A stretch of 58,482 nt of DNA from Allobosea sp. Root483D1 (GTDB lineage: Bacteria; Pseudomonadota; Alphaproteobacteria; Rhizobiales; Beijerinckiaceae): positions 300,260 to 358,741 of the forward strand of contig NZ_LMJW01000001.1 of assembly GCF_001429505.1 (NCBI RefSeq). Direction: 5' to 3'. Shown here in pieces: positions 29,288 through 37,509 of this stretch. Position 1 is the stretch's first letter. The number at the start of each line of letters is the position of its first letter. The notes beneath the pieces are model-generated. The model did not search any database, was not told the DNA's origin, and saw only the letters and a list, made by a program, of their open reading frames with translations. The position numbers were made by a program, and so were the translations under genes.

Positions 29288-29842
29288 ATGGCAGCGCCAG
29301 CCACGACCACCGGAACGACCGCCCATGGCGGCGCCGCTCCCGCCCATGGCGGCAGCTTCCCGCCGTTCCAGGGCGATACCTTCGCCTCGCAGCTGCTCTG
29401 GCTCGCGATCACCTTCGGCGCCCTCTATTGGCTCTCCGCAAAGGTCATCGTGCCGCGCCTCGGCAACATTCTCGAGGATCGCGCCAACAAGATCGGCAAC
29501 GATCTCGACGAGGCGGCCGCGATGAAGACGAAGGCCGAAGAGGCCGGCCAGGCCTATGAGAAGTCACTTGCCGAAGCCCGCGCCAAGTCGCAGGCGATCG
29601 CGCAGGAGACCCGCGAGAAGGTCAACGCCGACAGCGCCGCGCGGCGCAAGACGGTCGAAGCCGATCTTGCCGCCAAGCTCGCCGATGCCGAGGCCAAGAT
29701 CGTCGCCACCAAGACCGAGGCGATGAGCCATGTCGACGCGATCGCCGCCGATGCGGCCGGCGCGATCGTCGGCCATCTGACCGGCACGGCCCCGGCTCCC
29801 GCCGAGGCTGCCAAGGCGGTCAAGACCGCGCTGGGAGGCTGA
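29288..29842 (+). CDS. atpG: ATP synthase Fo subunit b'
   Basis: The b' half of the peripheral stalk that in Alphaproteobacteria pairs with b to hold F1 on Fo. The 184-residue protein has a variable Ala/Gly-rich head, one membrane helix (about 38-55, [19 protein letters not shown]) and a long charged helix ending in an amphipathic tail. ATG 29288 is preferred over GTG 29285 just before it. The following gene begins 4 bp after its stop. Confidence 0.93.
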   Translation: MAAPATTTGTTAHGGAAPAHGGSFPPFQGDTFASQLLWLAITFGALYWLSAKVIVPRLGNILEDRANKIGNDLDEAAAMKTKAEEAGQAYEKSLAEARAKSQAIAQETREKVNADSAARRKTVEADLAAKLADAEAKIVATKTEAMSHVDAIAADAAGAIVGHLTGTAPAPAEAAKAVKTALGG

Positions 29843-29846
29843 TGAC

Positions 29847-30338
29847 ATGACCCTGCTCGCCAATCCAACCTTCTGGGTCTTCGTCGGAACCGTCATCTTC
29901 CTCGCCATGGCGGCGAAGATGGGTGCGTTCAAGAGCCTCGTCGGCGCGCTCGACGCGCGCGGCGAGCTCGTCGCCCGCGAACTCGCGGAAGCGAGGCGCC
30001 TGCGTCACGAGGCCGAGCTGCTGCTCGCCGAGTACGAGGGCAAGCGCAAGGCGGCCGAGGCCGAGGCCGAGGCGATCGTCGCCAACGCCAAGGACGAGGC
30101 CCAGCGCCTCGCCAAGGATGCCGAGGAGAAGCTGGCTGAGTTCGTCACCCGGCGGACCAAGTCGGCCGAGGACAAGATCGCCCAGGCCGAGACGCAGGCT
30201 ACCGCCGAGGTCCGTGCCGCCGCCGCCGAGGCCGCGGCCCGCGCCGCCGAGGTCATCCTGCGCGGCCAGGTCGCCGGCAAGGCCGGCGCCGACCTGATCG
30301 CCGCCGGTCTCAAGGACGTGCGCGCCAAGCTCAACTGA
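29847..30338 (+). CDS. atpF: ATP synthase Fo subunit b
   Basis: The second peripheral-stalk subunit, 163 residues. A single N-terminal membrane helix (PTFWVFVGTVIFLAMAAKM) leads into a long charged coiled coil (residues 40-130). It ends the Fo operon; the terminator follows within 30 bp. The F1 genes are not in the window, as usual in this group. Confidence 0.95.
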   Translation: MTLLANPTFWVFVGTVIFLAMAAKMGAFKSLVGALDARGELVARELAEARRLRHEAELLLAEYEGKRKAAEAEAEAIVANAKDEAQRLAKDAEEKLAEFVTRRTKSAEDKIAQAETQATAEVRAAAAEAAARAAEVILRGQVAGKAGADLIAAGLKDVRAKLN

Positions 30339-30366
30339 GCTCCTGCGCCTCAGGCAAGAAAACAAG

Positions 30367-30394
30367 AACGCCGCGGTCTTTGGACCGCGGCGTT
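30367..30394 (+). terminator. Strong intrinsic terminator of the atp operon
   Basis: AACGCCGCGGTC (30367-30378) and GACCGCGGCGTT (30383-30394) are a perfect 12-bp stem with a TTTG loop, followed by TTC. On the minus strand it ends in a run of A/T flanks too, so it can also stop the convergent L,D-transpeptidase transcript. Confidence 0.9.
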
Positions 30395-30433
30395 TTCATT
30401 TGCATTGCGGATCGAGGCGTAAGAGCGCCGGCC

Positions 30434-31744
30434 CTACTGGATGGCGACAGCCGTCCCAGGCGGCGGGAGCGGCATCGGGACCGGAGCGGCCGCAGACTTC
30501 GACATGGCTGGTCTGACGACAGGCTGAGGCAGCTTCGCCGTGGCGGGCGCTGCCGTCGGCGCGACTACCGGCTTGGGCTTCGGCCGGCGCGGCTGGATTG
30601 TCGAGGTGACGATGCCTTGCGGCGTATCGAGCCCGTAGATGTCGTCGCGGAACTGCACCAGCCCTTCGGCATCCTGCCAGCCGGTCATGTAGACCCAGGC
30701 GACCGGCACCGCCTTCTTCAGCGTGATGTTCTTGCGCTCGCCCTTGGCGATCTCGGCCTCGATCGCCGGTTGAGTCCACTCGGTGCCCTCGAGCAACCAG
30801 GCTGCGAGGTCGCGCACGCCCTCGATGCGGGCGCAGCCCGAGGAGTTGAAACGGATATCGTTGCGGAAGAGCGACTTCTTCGGCGTGTCATGCATGTAGA
30901 CCGCCTCGCTGTTCGGCATATCGATCTTGAGCTGGCCGAGCGAGTTGGTCGGTCCCGGCTCCTGCCGGACGTAGAAATACGGGTTGGTCAGGCTCGCCCA
31001 GTTCACGCTGGCCGGATCGATCTCGCGGTTCTCGGCGCCGAGCAGCTTCATGTTGGACTTGGCGATGAAGTCCGGTTCCTTGCGCATCTTCGGGATGATG
31101 TCGGCCTTCACGATCGACATCGGCACCGTCCAATAGGGATTGAGGTTGACCGAAGTGATACTGGCCTGCAGCACTGGCGAGGCCCGGTCGGGCCGGCCGA
31201 CAATGGCTAGATGCCGGCGCTGCACCGCGCCCTTCTCCACCGCCTCGACGCTGGCGCCGGGGATGTTCACCACGACGTAGCGCTCGGTGAAGCTGAAGCC
31301 GTTGCCCTTCAGCCGCTCCAGCGTCGCAGTGAGCTGGTTGAGGCGAATCTCAACCGGGACGTTGAGGGATTTCAAGGTCAGGCGGCCGACGGTGCCGAGC
31401 TCGGACAGGCCGTGACGGCGCTGGAAACGCTTCACCGCGGCAATGACGGTCGCGTCGTAGATGTCTCCCGGCAAGGCGTCCGGCGACAGGTCGCCGCTCA
31501 GCATCAGGCGCTGCTTCAGCAGCGCGACGTCCGGTCCCTGCGAATCGGGCTTCAGCGCAGCTGCGGCACCCGGCACCTTCGGCCAGCCACCGCGGCCAGC
31601 AATGTCCTCATGCGTGATCAGCGCCTCGAGCGTGCGGTCATAGGTCTTGGGGCCATAGCCCGGCTCCTCGGCACGGGAGGCCGAGAGCATCGCCGCGAAG
31701 GAGACCGCGGCTGCGAGCACATGGCGAAGGCGAACGCGATACAT
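30434..31744 (-). CDS. L,D-transpeptidase (YkuD/YcbB-type) with peptidoglycan-binding domain
   Basis: A 436-residue exported enzyme that cross-links peptidoglycan by 3-3 bonds or attaches proteins to it. A signal peptide covers residues 1-24 (ending ASRA). A peptidoglycan-binding helical domain lies at about 55-130 (DSQGPDVALLKQRLML, VKRFQRRHGL). The YkuD catalytic part has His285 (MHDTP) and the nucleophile Cys304 in SSGCAR, as expected. The C-terminus is a Pro/Ala/Lys-rich tail of about 45 residues with no domain. ATG 31744 is chosen from the signal peptide. Confidence 0.92.
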   Translation of the reverse strand: MYRVRLRHVLAAAVSFAAMLSASRAEEPGYGPKTYDRTLEALITHEDIAGRGGWPKVPGAAAALKPDSQGPDVALLKQRLMLSGDLSPDALPGDIYDATVIAAVKRFQRRHGLSELGTVGRLTLKSLNVPVEIRLNQLTATLERLKGNGFSFTERYVVVNIPGASVEAVEKGAVQRRHLAIVGRPDRASPVLQASITSVNLNPYWTVPMSIVKADIIPKMRKEPDFIAKSNMKLLGAENREIDPASVNWASLTNPYFYVRQEPGPTNSLGQLKIDMPNSEAVYMHDTPKKSLFRNDIRFNSSGCARIEGVRDLAAWLLEGTEWTQPAIEAEIAKGERKNITLKKAVPVAWVYMTGWQDAEGLVQFRDDIYGLDTPQGIVTSTIQPRRPKPKPVVAPTAAPATAKLPQPVVRPAMSKSAAAPVPMPLPPPGTAVAIQ

Positions 31745-31828
31745 GGGCGAGCTTCCAAGGCGCGAGGATACACGCCGTCGGAAGCTTCCCTCGCATATGG
31801 TCAAGGAAGCCTTAAGGCAAGCCAGGAC

Positions 31829-31893
31829 GCTGACCATAAGTCAGCTCGCCTTGCCGGCGAGAAGGAATGACCCATATAGTCATCATGGTCATT
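31829..31893 (+). promoter_or_regulatory. Toxin-antitoxin promoter with several TGAC/GTCA dyads
   Basis: Upstream dyad GCTGAC (31829-31834) and GTCAGC (31840-31845). Then a promoter-like TTGCCG (31851-31856), 18 bp, TATAGT (31875-31880). The -10 is embedded in ATGAC (31867-31871) N7 GTCAT (31879-31883), and an outer pair AATGACC (31866-31872) faces GGTCATT (31887-31893). Phd-family antitoxins typically bind such sites to autoregulate. Confidence 0.6.
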
Positions 31894-31910
31894 TCGAACG
31901 GAGGCCGCGC

Positions 31911-32174
31911 ATGACATCGGCATCGAAGACGAGCTGGAGCGTCGCCACCGCCAAGGCACGCTTCTCCGAACTCATCGACAAGGCGAAATCCGAAGGCCCG
32001 CAGACGGTGACCCGCAACGGCAAGCCGGCGGCGGTGCTGGTGTCGGTGGAGGAATGGGAGAAGAAGACGGAGCGGAAAGGCACGCTCGTCGAGTTCTTCC
32101 AGAACTCGCCGCTGTATGACAGCGGGATCGAGATTGAACGCTTCAGGGGCGGCTTTCGAAAGGTCGACCTTTGA
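31911..32174 (+). CDS. Phd/YefM-family antitoxin
   Basis: An 87-residue antitoxin. The N-terminal half (WSVATAKARFSELIDKAKSEGPQTVTRNGKPAAVLVS) is the typical DNA-binding Phd/YefM fold, and the C-terminal tail (about 55-87) should wrap the toxin. ATG 31911 has GGAGG six bases upstream. Its stop overlaps the toxin start by 4 bp (TTGA), so both are made from one transcript, with the promoter dyads just upstream likely serving for autorepression. The upstream in-frame stretch from 31743 is not part of the gene. Confidence 0.88.
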   Translation: MTSASKTSWSVATAKARFSELIDKAKSEGPQTVTRNGKPAAVLVSVEEWEKKTERKGTLVEFFQNSPLYDSGIEIERFRGGFRKVDL

Positions 32175-32599
32175 GCTTCCTGCTCGACACCAACGTGGTG
32201 TCCGAACTCGCCAAACGGGACCTGTCGCCGAATGTAGCTCAATTCATTCGGACGAAGCCCCAGAACGAGTTCTTCATCAGCGTGATCACCCTTGCAGAGA
32301 TACGCTGCGGTGTCGCATTGCTGGCAACTGGTAAGCGGCGCGATGCGCTGGAAACCTGGCTCGGCGCCGACCTGCCACAGCGTTTCGACGGTCGCATCAT
32401 CGAGGTCGCACACGACATCGCATTGGCCTGGGGCGACCTCATGGCGTGGTCGCGCCGAAGCGGCGCGAATCTCGAACCCATGGACGGGTTGATTGCGGCG
32501 ACGAGCCGGATGCGCGATCTGACGCTCGTCACGCGCAACATCCGCGACTTCGATCGCCTCGGCCTGCGGCTGGTCGATCCCTGGATCGACCAGCCGTAA
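32171..32599 (+). CDS. PIN-domain toxin (VapC/FitB-like)
   Basis: A 142-residue PIN-domain ribonuclease. The acidic active-site residues are visible: Asp6 in LLDTNVVSEL, Glu43 in TLAEIRCG, Asp105 in PMDGLIAATS, and Asn123/Asp126 in TRNIRDF. Such toxins cleave tRNA or other RNAs and are held inactive by the antitoxin. The start is a TTG at 32171, overlapping the antitoxin stop, which would keep its translation low. The cut RNA cannot be predicted. It ends 6 bp before the convergent gcvPB stop. Confidence 0.88.
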   Translation: MSFLLDTNVVSELAKRDLSPNVAQFIRTKPQNEFFISVITLAEIRCGVALLATGKRRDALETWLGADLPQRFDGRIIEVAHDIALAWGDLMAWSRRSGANLEPMDGLIAATSRMRDLTLVTRNIRDFDRLGLRLVDPWIDQP

Positions 32600-32604
32600 G
32601 TCCC

Positions 32605-34179
32605 CTACTCCGCGGCGTCCTTCGCTGGCGCGGGCTTCTCCCATTTCAGCACCGGCTGGCGCGCGGCTCTCGTCTCATCGAGGCGGCGCAGCGGGGCGTG
32701 GTGCGGAGCTGCGGTAAAGCGGCTCTTGTCGTTGCCCTTGGCGGCGATGGCCAGGTCGCGCAGCGTCGCGACGAACAGATCGAGCGAGGCCTTCGATTCG
32801 GACTCGGTCGGCTCGATCAGCATGGCGCCGTGGACGACCAGCGGGAAATATACCGTCATCGGGTGATAGCCCTCGTCGATCATCGCCTTGGCGAAGTCGA
32901 GCGTGGTGACCCCGGTGCCCTTCAGCCATTCGTCGTCGAACAACGCCTCGTGCATCGAGGGGTGGTCAGGGAAGGGCAGCGACATCAGGTCGGCGAGGCC
33001 GGCGCGGATATAGTTGGCGTTGAGCACCGCGTCTTCCGAAGCCTGCTTCATGCCGTCGGCGCCATGGCTGAGCATGTAGGCGAGTGCGCGGACATACATG
33101 CCCATCTGGCCGTGGAAGGCGGTCATGCGGCCGAAGGGAGCGTTACCCGCAGGCGCATCAGCCTTGTGCTCGACGAGGCGCGACTTGCCGCCTTCAATAT
33201 GGATGAACGGCACCGGCGCGAAGGGCGCCAGCCGCTCCGACAGCACGACCGGGCCGGCGCCCGGGCCACCGCCCCCATGCGGGGTCGAGAAAGTCTTGTG
33301 CAGGTTGATGTGCATGGCGTCGACGCCGAGATCGCCCGGCCGCGCCTTGCCGACGATCGCGTTGAAGTTGGCGCCATCGCAGTAGAAATAGGCGCCGGCC
33401 TCGTGCATCGCCGCGGCGATCTCGACGATCTGAGGCTCGAAGATGCCGCAGGTATTGGGGTTGGTCAGCATGATCGCGGCGACGTCGGGGCCGAGCAGCG
33501 CCTTGACGTCCTCGACCGCGACCGTGCCGTCGGCGCGCGCCGGCACCGACTTCACGGAAAAGCCGATCAGCGCCGCGGTCGCCGGGTTGGTGCCATGGGC
33601 CGATTCAGGCACCAGCACGACATTGCGGGTCGCACCTTCGCCCTTGGCGGCAATCGCGGCCTTGATCGCCATCATGCCGCAGGCTTCGCCATGGGCGCCG
33701 GCCTTGGGCGAGAGCGCCACAGCCGGCATGCCGGTCAGGGTCATCAGATAGCGGGCGAGCTCGAGCATGACATCGAGCGCGCCCGGCACAGTCGAGACCG
33801 GCTGCAGCGGATGCACGTCGGAGAAGCCCGGCAGGCGCGCCACCTTCTCGTTGAGGCGGGCATTATGCTTCATCGTGCAGGAGCCGAGCGGGAAGAGCCC
33901 GGTGTCGATGCCGTAGTTCTTCTGGCTCAGGCGCACATAATGGCGCATCGCCTCGGGCTCGGAGAGGCCGGGCAGGCCGATCTCACCCTGGCGGGCATGC
34001 TTGCCGAGGCGGCTCTTGAACGGCGCCGGCTTGTCGATGTCGACACCAGTCGTCTCGTGATGGCCGATCTCGAAGATCAGCGGCTCGATCTGCTGGAGCG
34101 CGCGGTTGCCGGTGAAGGTCTCGTGGCGCTCGGCCCCGGCCTCGCCGGCCTGGCTGGGACGTCCCTGACGGTTCAGCAT
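32605..34179 (-). CDS. gcvPB: Glycine dehydrogenase (decarboxylating) subunit 2
   Basis: The PLP-binding half of the split P-protein of the glycine cleavage system; it decarboxylates glycine and passes aminomethyl to GcvH. The 524-residue product has the PLP lysine (Lys295) in NLHKTFSTPHGGGGPG. Start choice: ATG 34179 shares one base with the gcvPA stop (TGATG); a GTG at 34182 is also possible. In most Proteobacteria P is a single chain; the split form is seen here. It is the last gene of the gcv operon. Confidence 0.96.
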   Translation of the reverse strand: MLNRQGRPSQAGEAGAERHETFTGNRALQQIEPLIFEIGHHETTGVDIDKPAPFKSRLGKHARQGEIGLPGLSEPEAMRHYVRLSQKNYGIDTGLFPLGSCTMKHNARLNEKVARLPGFSDVHPLQPVSTVPGALDVMLELARYLMTLTGMPAVALSPKAGAHGEACGMMAIKAAIAAKGEGATRNVVLVPESAHGTNPATAALIGFSVKSVPARADGTVAVEDVKALLGPDVAAIMLTNPNTCGIFEPQIVEIAAAMHEAGAYFYCDGANFNAIVGKARPGDLGVDAMHINLHKTFSTPHGGGGPGAGPVVLSERLAPFAPVPFIHIEGGKSRLVEHKADAPAGNAPFGRMTAFHGQMGMYVRALAYMLSHGADGMKQASEDAVLNANYIRAGLADLMSLPFPDHPSMHEALFDDEWLKGTGVTTLDFAKAMIDEGYHPMTVYFPLVVHGAMLIEPTESESKASLDLFVATLRDLAIAAKGNDKSRFTAAPHHAPLRRLDETRAARQPVLKWEKPAPAKDAAE

Positions 34180-35519
34180 CACAGCACCTCCGCGAGCACC
34201 GCCACGAAGGCCGCCCGATCTTCATCTGTGTTCACTTCGGTATTGGCGACGATCAGCAGATCGTCGAGGCCCGCGCCCGGCAGCAGGCGCGAGGCCGGCA
34301 CCCCGGCGAGAATGCCCTTGGCAGCGAGCGCCTCGGCCACCTCGGCCGCCGGCTTGGCGAGCTTCACGGTGAACTCGTTGAAGAAGCTCTCGTTCAGGAC
34401 CTCGGCACCCTTCACGCCGGAAAGCGCGTCGGCGAGCTTGACCGCATTGGCATGGTTGACCTCGGCAAGCCGGGTCAGGCCGGCCTGGCCGAGCAGCGTC
34501 ATATGGATGGTGAAGGCCAGCACGCAGAGGCCGGAATTGGTGCAGATGTTCGAGGTCGCCTTGTCGCGGCGGATATGCTGCTCGCGCGTCGAGAGCGTCA
34601 GCACGAAGCCGCGGCGGCCATCGGCATCGACCGTCTCGCCGCAGAGCCGGCCCGGCATCTGGCGGATATATTTCGACTTGGCGGCGAAGAGGCCGACATA
34701 GGGGCCGCCGAAGTTCAGGGCATTGCCGATCGACTGGCCCTCGCCGACGACGATGTCGGCGTCCTGCGCACCCGGTGGGATCACGGCGCCGAGCGAGACA
34801 ACCTCGGTGAAGACCGCGATGAGGAGTGCACCATGGGCGTGCGCCTTGTCGGCGATCGGCTTGAGATCACGCAGATTGCCGAAGACGTCCGGCGACTGCA
34901 CGACGACACAGGAGACGCTGTCGTCGATCTGGCTGAGGATATCCTCGGTGGCGCGGACGTCGGGCTTCAACGCCACGACCTCGTCATTGGCCATCTCGGA
35001 GAGCGTCTCGACGACCTGGGTGTAATGCGGGTGCAGGCCGCCGGACAGCACCGCCTTGCGCCGCCTGGTGACGCGATGCGCCATCAGCACCGCCTCGGCC
35101 GTGCCGGTCGAGCCATCATACATCGAGGCGTTGGCGACCTCCATGCCGGTCAGGCCTGCGACCTGGGTCTGGAACTCGAAGAGATATTGCAGCGTGCCCT
35201 GGGCGATCTCGGGCTGGTAGGGGGTGTAGCTGGTCAGGAATTCCGAGCGCTGGATCAGATGATCGACCGTCGCCGGGACATGGTGCTTGTAGGCCCCTGC
35301 CCCGACGAAGAACGGCACCGAGCCGGCCGCCATGTTCTTCGCCGACATCCGCCCGAGGATACGCTCGACCTCGAGCTCGCCCTTGGCGCGCGGCAAATCA
35401 AGCGGCTCTTTCAGCAACTTGCCGTCCGGCACGTCGGAAAACAGCGCGTCGACGTCGGGTACGCCGATGCGCGCGAGCATGTCCTCGCGATCGGTCTCGG
35501 TCAGGGGGAGATAGCGCAT
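34179..35519 (-). CDS. gcvPA: Glycine dehydrogenase (decarboxylating) subunit 1
   Basis: The other half of the split glycine decarboxylase. The 446-residue product begins [20 protein letters not shown] and carries the PLP-fold scaffold of the family ([27 protein letters not shown]) but lacks the catalytic lysine, which sits on GcvPB; the dimer forms the site. The gene is separated from gcvH by 104 bp holding a repeat element with a strong hairpin (35536-35621). Confidence 0.95.
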   Translation of the reverse strand: MRYLPLTETDREDMLARIGVPDVDALFSDVPDGKLLKEPLDLPRAKGELEVERILGRMSAKNMAAGSVPFFVGAGAYKHHVPATVDHLIQRSEFLTSYTPYQPEIAQGTLQYLFEFQTQVAGLTGMEVANASMYDGSTGTAEAVLMAHRVTRRRKAVLSGGLHPHYTQVVETLSEMANDEVVALKPDVRATEDILSQIDDSVSCVVVQSPDVFGNLRDLKPIADKAHAHGALLIAVFTEVVSLGAVIPPGAQDADIVVGEGQSIGNALNFGGPYVGLFAAKSKYIRQMPGRLCGETVDADGRRGFVLTLSTREQHIRRDKATSNICTNSGLCVLAFTIHMTLLGQAGLTRLAEVNHANAVKLADALSGVKGAEVLNESFFNEFTVKLAKPAAEVAEALAAKGILAGVPASRLLPGAGLDDLLIVANTEVNTDEDRAAFVAVLAEVL

Positions 35520-35535
35520 GGAGGTTCCTTGAATG

Positions 35536-35621
35536 GCGTCATGTTCGGGCCTGACCCGAGCATCTCTTCAACCAGTGCCCTCTCGTCCGGAGATTCTCGG
35601 ATCTCCGGACGAGAATGACGG
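35536..35621. repeat. Interspersed inverted-repeat element, copy 1, in gcvH-gcvPA gap
   Basis: The element has GCGTCATGTTCGGG and CCCGAG at one side and ends GAATGACGG. Inside it, TCTCGTCCGGAGAT (35581-35594) and ATCTCCGGACGAGA (35601-35614) pair perfectly over 14 bp around TCTCGG. The same kind of element recurs at 52141-52235 and 54444-54549. In the gcv mRNA its hairpin may affect decay or expression of gcvP relative to gcvT-H. Confidence 0.7.
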
Positions 35622-35623
35622 TT

Positions 35624-35998
35624 TCAGAGCGTCTTGACGTAGTCCTGGTACTCGGCCTCGCTCAGCAGGCCGTCGAGCTCGCCGGTGTTCGTGAGCTTGA
35701 GCTTGACGAACCAGCCCTTGCCCGCCGGGTCCTCGTTGACCGTGCCGGGCGCAGCCTCGAGATCGCTGTTGACGGCGACGACCTCGCCGGAGACCGGCGC
35801 GTAGACCTCGGAGGCCGCCTTGACGCTCTCGACGACGGCGGCCTCGCCGCCCTTGGCGAGCGCCTTGCCGACGGCAGGCAGTTCGACGAAGACGACGTCG
35901 CCGAGCTGGCCCTGGGCATAGTCGGTGATGCCGACCGTGCCGGTATCGCCCTCGATGCGGATGTATTCGTGGTCCTTGGTGTAGCGGGTCTCGGCCAT
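35624..35998 (-). CDS. gcvH: Glycine cleavage system H protein
   Basis: The 124-residue lipoylated carrier that shuttles the aminomethyl group from P to T protein and is reoxidised by lipoamide dehydrogenase. The lipoyl-lysine is Lys60 in AAVVESVKAASEVYAPVSG (18 residues around it). GGAGG is placed just before the ATG. It follows gcvT by 26 bp. Confidence 0.97.
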   Translation of the reverse strand: MAETRYTKDHEYIRIEGDTGTVGITDYAQGQLGDVVFVELPAVGKALAKGGEAAVVESVKAASEVYAPVSGEVVAVNSDLEAAPGTVNEDPAGKGWFVKLKLTNTGELDGLLSEAEYQDYVKTL

Positions 35999-36024
35999 GG
36001 TTTCCTCCGACGAAACAGGTGGGT

Positions 36025-37173
36025 TCAGCGCTTGTAGCGGTTGGGGACGAAAGGCATCGCGGCGATGGTCGCCGGCAGCGGCTTGCCGCGCACGATCAGG
36101 TCGAGCTTGGTGCCGGGAGCGGCATGCTCCCTGGCGACGTAGCCCATGGCGCAGGGGCCGTTCAGCGTCGGGCCGAAGCCGCCCGAGGTGACCTTGCCGA
36201 CGATGGTGCCGTCGGCGGTCGCGATATCGGCCCCTTCACGCGCCGGGGCACGGCCTTCCGGCAGCAGGCCGACGCGGATGCGGGCCGGCTTCTCGGCGAA
36301 TTCGCGCTGGATACGAGCTGCACCCGGGAAGCCGCCTTCCTCGCGCCGGCGCTTCTGGATCGACCAGTTGAGCCCCGCCTCGACCGGCGAGGTCGTGGTG
36401 TCGATGTCATGGCCGTAAAGGCAAAGCCCGGCTTCGAGCCGCAGCGAATCGCGGGCGCCGAGGCCGATCGGCTTGACGCGAGAATCGAGCAGGAGCGCGT
36501 CCCAGATCTCGCCGATGCGGTCGGCCGCGGCGGAGATCTCGTAGCCATCCTCGCCGGTGTAGCCGGAGCGGCTGACATTGGCCTTGACGCCGCCAAGCTT
36601 CAGCGTGCGCAGGGTCATGAAGCCCATCTCGGCGGCTTCGGGATTGAGCGCCGCGAGCGCCTCCTCGGCCTTCGGACCCTGCAGGGCGATCAGGCCGCGA
36701 TGCTCCGCCTTAACCAGCTTCACATTGGCCGGCAGCCGCGCCTCGATATGGGCGTAGTCTTCAGTCTTGCAGGCGGCGTTGACGATCAGAAGCAGCGCGC
36801 CGTCCTCGTCCGGGTCGGCCGAGCGCGTCACCATCAGATCGTCGAGGATGCCGCCCTCCTCGTTGAGCAGCTGCGAGTAGCGCTGCTTGCCGGGCGGCAG
36901 GTTGACGATATCGGCCGGGATCAGTGCTTCCAGCGCACGGGCCGTGGTCTCGTGGTCGGGACCAACGAGGAAGGCCTGGCCCATATGGGAAACGTCGAAC
37001 AGGCCGGCGCTTTCGCGCGTCCAGTTGTGCTCGGCCATGATGCCGGCGGGATACTGCACCGGCATGTCGTAGCCGGCGAACGGCACCATGCGCGCGCCCA
37101 GCGTGACATGGCGGGCGTGAAGCGGCGTCTCGAGCAGCGGTTCGGTGCTTGCAGTCTCGGCTTCGGCAGCCAT
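36025..37173 (-). CDS. gcvT: Glycine cleavage system T protein (aminomethyltransferase)
   Basis: Transfers the methylene unit from the aminomethyl-H protein to tetrahydrofolate, releasing ammonia. The 382-residue product opens with PLHARHVTLGARMVPFAGYDMPVQY after a short variable head, and has the family C-terminal segment GPCAMGYVAREHAAPG. GAAGGGA lies upstream of the ATG. It is the first gene of the operon behind the tandem glycine riboswitch and its predicted promoter. Confidence 0.96.
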   Translation of the reverse strand: MAAEAETASTEPLLETPLHARHVTLGARMVPFAGYDMPVQYPAGIMAEHNWTRESAGLFDVSHMGQAFLVGPDHETTARALEALIPADIVNLPPGKQRYSQLLNEEGGILDDLMVTRSADPDEDGALLLIVNAACKTEDYAHIEARLPANVKLVKAEHRGLIALQGPKAEEALAALNPEAAEMGFMTLRTLKLGGVKANVSRSGYTGEDGYEISAAADRIGEIWDALLLDSRVKPIGLGARDSLRLEAGLCLYGHDIDTTTSPVEAGLNWSIQKRRREEGGFPGAARIQREFAEKPARIRVGLLPEGRAPAREGADIATADGTIVGKVTSGGFGPTLNGPCAMGYVAREHAAPGTKLDLIVRGKPLPATIAAMPFVPNRYKR

Positions 37174-37202
37174 GGCATCCCTTCCAGAGTCGAGCGCGAG
37201 CC

Positions 37203-37220
37203 CCGGACAGAATCGTCCGG
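37203..37220 (-). promoter_or_regulatory. Possible expression-platform hairpin for the gcv riboswitch
   Basis: CCGGAC (37203-37208) pairs with GTCCGG (37215-37220) around AGAATC, extended outward by GCGCG/CGCGC-type pairing with a few mismatches. It lies between the riboswitch and the gcvT ribosome-binding site, where alternate folding could expose or mask translation. Confidence 0.4.
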
Positions 37221-37225
37221 AGCGC

Positions 37226-37432
37226 GCCCCCTCTGTCTCGGGACCTGAGAGATTTCCCCGCCGGGCTTAAAGCCTTGAGCGAGTTACCCCCGTCGGTGGG
37301 CGAACCTCAAAGGCCCGCCACTTTCCAGAGCGCCAATTCCCACGCGGTCCGTTTGCCTGAGCGTTTCCGGGGCGGTTGCGCCTTCGGCGCCGGCGCCGGA
37401 CAAGTCCGGCTCCGGTCTCTCCCGCGGGGATG
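37226..37432 (-). ncRNA. Tandem glycine riboswitch
   Basis: On the minus strand the sequence starts with GGGAGAGACCGG and contains the aptamer-1 marks GCGCCGAAGGCGCAA, GGAAACGCTCAGGCAAA and CTCTGGAAAG, then a second aptamer with CACCGACGGGGG, GGAAATCTCTCAGG and CCGAGACAGAGGGGG. This two-aptamer layout is the classical glycine riboswitch, which turns on gcv genes when glycine is high. It lies between the predicted promoter (37447-37474) and gcvT. Confidence 0.92.
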
Positions 37433-37446
37433 ATGCGGCTTCGCCA

Positions 37447-37474
37447 GCAATAGACGAGCGAGGGGCCGAGTCAA
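37447..37474 (-). promoter_or_regulatory. Predicted gcv promoter, with GANTC in the -35
   Basis: On the minus strand, TTGACT (37474-37469), a 16-bp spacer, and TATTGC (37452-37447). Transcription would start just before the riboswitch. The -35 hexamer plus the next base reads GACTC (37472-37468), a CcrM site. The dyad GGCCGA (37464-37469) / TCGGCC (37475-37480) overlaps it. Confidence 0.5.
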
Positions 37475-37509
37475 TCGGCCTCCCGCCTCACTTCACGGCT
37501 GCGTGCCGC

